In this document: positions 57,801 to 64,000 of the stretch, one piece after another
Numbering within the stretch: the stretch's first letter is position 1
How the letters are laid out: the number at the start of each line of letters is the position of its first letter
From: Romanomermis culicivorax
Taxonomy: Eukaryota; Nematoda; Enoplea; Mermithida; Mermithidae
DNA: 64,000 bases
Reading direction: 5' to 3'
Assembly (NCBI GenBank): GCA_963922205.1
Contig: CAWUHX010000023.1
Location: 992,001-1,056,000, forward strand
Notes under the pieces: model-generated
What the model saw: only the letters and a program-made list of their open reading frames with translations
Databases searched by the model: none
Told to the model about the DNA's origin: nothing
Position numbers and translations under genes: made by a program

Positions 57801-60800
57801 TCAATAAGTAATGGTCCTGAAATCATACAGAGACAGACTACATAGTGTTAAATGAAGCTAAAAAAACTGGACATGATGAAAAAAAGCTGTACTGGAAACA
57901 AACAAACCAGATCTTATCATCATCATATTATCCATTCAGGCCATATATGGCATATGGGCATCACAATTGAATCATGAATAACTCTTAAACTAGGTTTCTG
58001 TAAGAACTCTTGATTATACCATTAGATAGAGCACAAAAAACAGCACATAATGAAAACTAACAAAACAAGACTCACATCAGTCAAACTTTATAATCAAGGT
58101 ACATTAGTATGGTCAAAAGTGTGGTTTTTAGACAATAAGTAGACTTTTTAAGCTTCAATAACTAATGGTCCTGAAATCATGCAGAGACAGACTACATAGT
58201 GTTAGATGAAGCTAAAAAAACTGAACATGATGAAAAAAAGCTGAACTGGAAACAAATAAACCGGATCCTATCATCATCATATGGCCTATTCAAGCTGTAT
58301 ATGGAATATGGTCATTATGCTTGAATCATGAATAACTCCTAAACTAAAGTACTGTAAGAACTCCTGTTTATACCATTAGATAGAACACAAAAAACTGGAC
58401 ATAATGAAAATTAACAAAACGAGACTCACATCAGTCAAACTTTATAATCAATGTACATTAGTATGGTCAAAAGTGTGGTTTTTAGACAATAAGTAGACTT
58501 TTTAAGCTTCAATAACTAATGGTCCTGAAATCATGCAGAGACAGACTACATAGTGTTAGATGAAGCTAAAACTGGACATGATGGAAAAAAGCTGAACTGG
58601 AAACAAACAAACCAGATCTTATCATCATCATATTATCCATTCAAGCCATATATGGCATATGGGCATCACAATTGAAACATGAATAACTCTTAAACTAGGT
58701 TTCTGTAAGAATTCTTGATTATACCATTAGATAGAGCACAAAAAACAGCACATAATGAAAACTAACAAAACAAGACTCACATCAGTCAAACTTTATAATC
58801 AAGGTACACTAGTATGGTCAAAAGTGTGGTTTTTAGACAATAAGTAGACTTTTTAAGCTTCAATAACTAATGGTCCTGAAATCATGCAGAGACAGACTAC
58901 ATAGTGTTAGATGAAGCTAAAAAAACTGGACATGATGAAAAAAAGCTGAACTGGAAACAAACAAACCAGATCTTATCATCATCATATTATCCATTCAGGC
59001 CATATATGGCATATGGGCATCACAAATGAATCATGAATAACTCTTAAACTAGGTTTCTGTAAGAATTCTTGATTATACCATTAGATAGAGCACAAAAAAC
59101 AGCACATAATGAAAACTAACAAAACAAGACTCACATCAGTCAAACTTTATAATCAAGGTACATTAGTATGGTCAAAAGTATGGTTTTTAGACAATAAGTA
59201 GACTTTTTAAGCTTCAATAACTAATGGTCCTGAAATCATGCAGAGACAGACTACATAGTGTTAGATGAAGCTAAAAAAACTGGACATGATGAAAAAAAGC
59301 TGAACTGGAAACAAATAAACGGGATCCTATCATCATCATATGGCCTATTCAAGCTGTATATGGAATATGGTCATTATGCTTGAATCATGAATAACTCCTA
59401 AACTAAAGTACTGTAAGAACTCCTGTTTATACCATTAGATAGAACACAAAAAACTGGACATAATGAAAATTAACAAAACCAGACTCACATCAGTCAAACT
59501 TTATAATCAAGGTACATTAGTATGGTCAAAAGTGTGGTTTTTAGACAATAAGTAGACTTTTTAAGCTTCAATAACTAATGGTCCTGAAATTATGTGGAGA
59601 AAAATTACATAGTGTTAGATAAGGCTTAAAAAAACTGGACATGATGAAAAAAAGCCGAACTGGAAACAAGCAAACCAGATCCTATCATAATCATTTGGCC
59701 TATTCAAGCTGTATATGGAATATGGTCATTATGCTTGAATCATGAATAACTCCTAAACTAAAGTACTGTAAGAACTCCTGTTTATACCATTAGATAGAAC
59801 ACAAAAAACTGGACTTAATGAAAATTAACAAAACCAGACTCACATCAGTCAAACTTTATAATCAATGTACATTAGTATTGTCAAAAGTGTGGTTTTTAGA
59901 CAATAAGTAGACTTTTTAAGCTTCAATAACTAATGGTCCTGAAATCATGCAGAGACAGACTACATAGTGTTAGATGAAGCTAAAAAAACTGGACATGATG
60001 AAAAAAAGCTGAACTGGAAACAAACAAACCAGATCTTATCATCATCATATTATCCATTCAAGCCATATATGGCATATGGGCATCACAATTGAATCATGAA
60101 TAACTCTTAAACTAGGTTTCTGTAAGAATTCTTGATTATACCATTAGATAGAGCACAAAAAACAGCACATAATGAAAACTAACAAAACAAGACTCACATC
60201 AGTCAAACTTTATAATCAAGGTACACTAGTATGGTCAAAAGTGTGGTTTTTAGACAATAAGTAGATGTTTTAAGCTTCAATAACTAATGGTCCTGAAATC
60301 ATGCAGAGACAAACTACATAGTGTTAGATAAGGCTAAAAAAACTGGACATGATGAAAAAAAGCTGAACTGGAAACAAACAAACCAGATCTTATCATCATC
60401 ATATTATCCATTCAAACCATATATGGCATATGGGCATCACAATTGAATCAAGAATAACTCTAAAACTAGGTTTCTGGAAGAATTCTTGATTATACCATTA
60501 GATAAAGCACAAAAAACAGCACATAATGAAAACTAACAAAACAAGACTCACATCAGTCAAACTTTATAATCAAGGTACATTAGTATGGTCAAAAGTGTGG
60601 TTTTCAGACAATAAGTAGACTTTTTAAGCTTCAATAACTAATGGTACTGAAATCATGCAGAGACAGACTACATAGTGTTAGATGAAGCTAAAAAAACTGG
60701 ACATGATGAAAAAAAGCTGAACTGGAAACAAATAAACCCGATCCTATCATCATCATATGGCCTATTCAAGCTGTATATGGAATATGGTCATTATGCTTGA

Positions 60801-63800
60801 AAATGAATAACTCCTAAACTAAAGTACTGTAAGAACTCCTGTTTATACCATTAGATAGAACACAAAAAACTGGACTTAATGAAAATTAACAAAACCAGAC
60901 TCACATCAGTCAAACTTTATAATCAATGTACATTAGTATGGTCAAAAGTGTGGTTTTTAGACAATAACTACTTTTTAAGCATCAATAACTAATGGTCCTG
61001 AAATCATGCGGAGAAAAATCACTTAGTGTTAGATAAGGCTAAAAAAACTGGACATGATGAAAAAAAGCTGAACTGGAAACAAATAAACGGGATCCTATCA
61101 TCATCATATGGCCTATTCAAGCTGTATATGGAATATGGTCATTATGCTTGAATAATGAATAACTCCTAAACTAAAGTACTGTAAGAACTCCTGTTTATAC
61201 CATTAGATAGAACACTTAAAACTGGACATAATGAAAATTAACAAAACGAGATTCACATCAGTCAAACTTTATAATCAAGGTACATTAGTATGGTCAAAAG
61301 TGTGGTTTTTAGACAATAAGTAGACTTTTTAAGCTTCAATAACTAATTGTCCTGAAATCATACAGAGACAGACTACGTAGTGTTAAATGAAGCTAAAAAA
61401 ACTGGACATGATGAAAAAAAGCTGAACTGGAAACAAACAAACCAGATCTTATCATCATCCTATTATCCATTCAAGCCATATATGGCATATGGGCATCACA
61501 ATTGAATCATGAATAACTCTTAAACTAGGTTTCTGTAAGAATTCTTGATTATACCATTAGATAAAGCACAAAAAACAGCACATAATGAAAACTAACAAAA
61601 CAAGACTCACATCAGTCAAACTTTATAATCAAGGTACATTAGTAGGGTCAAAAGTGTGGTTTTCAGACAATAAGTAGACTTTTTAAGCTTCAATAACTAA
61701 TGGTCCTGAAATCATGCAGAGACAGACTACATAGTGTTAGATGAAGCTAAAAAAACTGGACATGATGAAAAAAAGCTGAACTGGAAACAAATAAACCCGA
61801 TCCTATCATCATCATATGGCCTATTCAAGCTGTATATGGAATATGGTCATTATGCTTGAAAATGAATAACTCCTAAACTAAAGTACTGTAAGAACTCCTG
61901 TTTATACCATTAGATAGAACACAAAAAACTGGACTTAATGAAAATTAACAAAACCAGACTCACATCAGTCAAACTTTATAATCAATGTACATTAGTATGG
62001 TCAAAAGTGTGGTTTTTAGACAATAACTATTTTTTAAGCATCAATAACTAATGGTCCTGAAATCATGCGGAGAAAAATCACATAGTGTTAGATAAGGTAA
62101 AAAAAACTGGACATGATGAAAAAAAGCTGAACTGGAAACAAATAAAGGGGATCCTATCATCATCATATGGCCTATTCAAGCTGTATATGGAATATGGTCA
62201 TTATGCTTGAATAATGAATAACTCCTAAACTAAAGTACTGTAAGAACTCCTGTTTATACCATTAGATAGATCACAAAAAACTGGACATAATGAAAATTAA
62301 CAAAACCAGACTCACATCAGTCAAACTTTATAATCAAGGTACATTAGTATGGTGAAAAGTGTGGTTTTTAGACAATAAGTAGACTTTTTAAGCTTCAATA
62401 ACTAATGGTCCTGAAATCATGCGAGACAGATTACATAGTGTTAAATGAAGCTAAAAAAACTGGACATGATGAAAAAAAGCTGAACTGGAAACAAACAAAC
62501 CAGATCTTATCATCATCATATTATCCATTCAAGCCATATATGGCATATGGGCAGCACAATTGAATCATGAATAACTCTTAAACTAGGTTTCTGTAAGAAT
62601 TCTTGATTATACCATTAGATAAAGCACAAAAAACAGCACATAATGAAAACTAACAAAACAAGACTCACATCAGTCAAACTTTATAATCAAGGTACATTAG
62701 TATGGTCAAAAGTGTGGTTTTTAGACAATAAGTAGACTTTTTAACCTCCAATAACTAATTGTCCTGAAATCATGCAGAGACTAACTACATAGTGTTAGAT
62801 GAAGCTAAAAAAACTGGATATGATGAAAAAAAGCTGAACTGGGAACAAGCAAACCAGATCTTATCATCATCATATTATCCATTCAAGCCATATATGGCAT
62901 ATGGGCATCACACTTGAATCATGAATAACTCTTGAACTAGGTTTCTGTAAGAACTCTTGATTATACCATTAGATAGAGCACAAAAAACAGCACATAATGA
63001 AAACTAACAAAATAAGACTCACATCAGTCAAACTTTATAATCAAGGTACATTAGTATGGTCAAAAGTGTGGTTTTTAGACAATAAGTAGACTTTTTAAGC
63101 TTCAATAACTAATGGTCCTGAAATCATGCAGGGACAGACTACATAGTGTTAGATGAAGCTAAAAAAACTTGACATGATGAAAAAAAGCTGAACTGGAAAC
63201 AAATAAACCGGATCCTATCATCATCATATGGCCTATTCATGCTGTATATGGAATATGGTCATTATGCTTGAATCATGAATAACTCCTAAACTAAAGTACT
63301 GTAAGAACTCCTGTTTATACCATTAGATAGAACACAAAAAACTGGACTTAATGAAAATTAACAGAACCAGACTCACATCAGTCAAACTTTATAATCAATG
63401 TACATTAGTATGGTTAAAAGTGTGGTTTTTAGACAATAAGTAGACTTTTTAAGCTTCAATAACTAATGGTCCTGAAATCATGCAGAGACAGACTACATAG
63501 TGTTAGATGAAGCTAAAAAAACTGGACATGATGGAAAAAAGCTGAACTGGAAACAAACAAACCAGATCTTATCATCATCATATTATCCATTCAAGCCATA
63601 TATGGCATATAGGCATCACAATTGAATCATGAATAACTCTTAAACTAAGTTTCTGTAAGAATTCTTGATTATACCATTAGATAGAGCACAAAAAACAGCA
63701 CATAATGAAAACTAACAAAACAAGACTAACATCAGTCAAACTTTATAATCAAGGTACACTAGTATGGTCAAAAGTGTGGTTTTTAGACAATAAGTAGATG

Positions 63801-64000
63801 TTTTAAGCTTCAATAACTAATGGTCCTGAAATCATGCAGAGACAAACTACATAGTGTTAGATAAGGCTAAAAAAACTGGACATGATGAAAAAAAGCTGAA
63901 CTGGAAACAAACAAACCAGATCTTATCATCATCATATTCTCCATTCAAGCCATATATGGCATATGGGCATCACAATTGAATCATGAATAACTCTTAAACT
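51858..64000 (-). repeat. 354-bp satellite array, - orientation, continues past window
   Basis: About 34 units. The landmark ctggaaacaaa recurs at 52051, 52404, 52758, 53112, 53466, 53820, 54174, 54529, 54882, 55237, 55591, 55945, 56479, 56833 and on to 63900, nearly always 351-355 bp apart. Two main types mix: A (agatcttatcatcatcatatta, gggcatcac) and B (ggatcctatcatcatcatatgg, ggtcattatgc). One 534-bp interval (55945-56479) contains a fused partial unit at about 56265. No transcription or coding signals are seen. Confidence 0.93.

Noticed and set aside
48265..64000. Regular repeats considered as a CRISPR array
   Set aside because: Units are contiguous 354-bp monomers without short repeats separated by unique spacers, and the context is eukaryotic.

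Overview
This is eukaryotic nuclear DNA, most likely from an invertebrate animal and possibly an arthropod. Two conserved multi-exon metazoan genes with GT-AG introns (several only 62-65 bp) lie in an AT-rich background full of transposon debris, followed by a very large satellite array. I see nothing that fixes the species.

Region 1 (1-19.1 kb) is the gene-bearing part. NT5C3, a cytosolic pyrimidine 5'-nucleotidase III, is on the + strand. Its exons run from 5768 to 10115, with a probable short first exon ending at 4452. An MFSD5-type major facilitator (molybdate-anion transporter family) is on the - strand, with ten exons from 19063 down to 10621. The two genes converge tail to tail, with about 505 bp between stop codons. 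Each can be read through to a protein of the family's usual size (about 317-320 and 441 residues). Many of their introns are kilobase-long polypurine/polypyrimidine tracts whose polarity flips from intron to intron. Upstream, at 0.6-2.1 kb, are one or two unrecognised exon-like stretches and a 1.8 kb transposon with terminal inverted repeats.

Region 2 (19.1-24 kb) is a nest of short dispersed repeats. It holds three copies of a roughly 0.4 kb element (two of them in introns of the genes), a 1.25 kb element with roughly 195-bp inverted arms, two copies of a MITE with 8-bp target duplications, and fragments of a family built around short GC hairpins.

Region 3 (24-42 kb) is AT-rich and visibly CpG-poor. 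It contains a decayed full-length-order non-LTR retrotransposon on the - strand (zinc-knuckle ORF1, APE endonuclease, reverse transcriptase, C-terminal zinc motif), itself interrupted by a roughly 0.9 kb element with inverted ends. There is also a textbook 375-bp hAT-like MITE with a perfect 8-bp target duplication, a repeated roughly 165-bp segment, and possible retroelement promoters.

Region 4 (42-48.3 kb) is CpG-rich. It carries an unrecognised, possibly gag-like ORF and a broken Ty3/gypsy-type pol on the - strand (RT, RNase H, partial integrase; two internal stops in the RT-to-integrase part plus one further upstream, one frameshift, both ends missing).

Region 5 (48.3-64 kb) is one satellite family with a 354-bp monomer. 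About 10 units are in + orientation, with a regular two-monomer higher-order repeat. At about 51,857 the orientation flips, and about 34 units in - orientation, mixing two monomer types, run off the end of the window. The 354-bp monomer looks like an ancient doubling of a nucleosome-sized (about 177 bp) unit. The gene-to-repeat gradient and the array suggest the edge of a heterochromatic or centromeric domain; that is inference.
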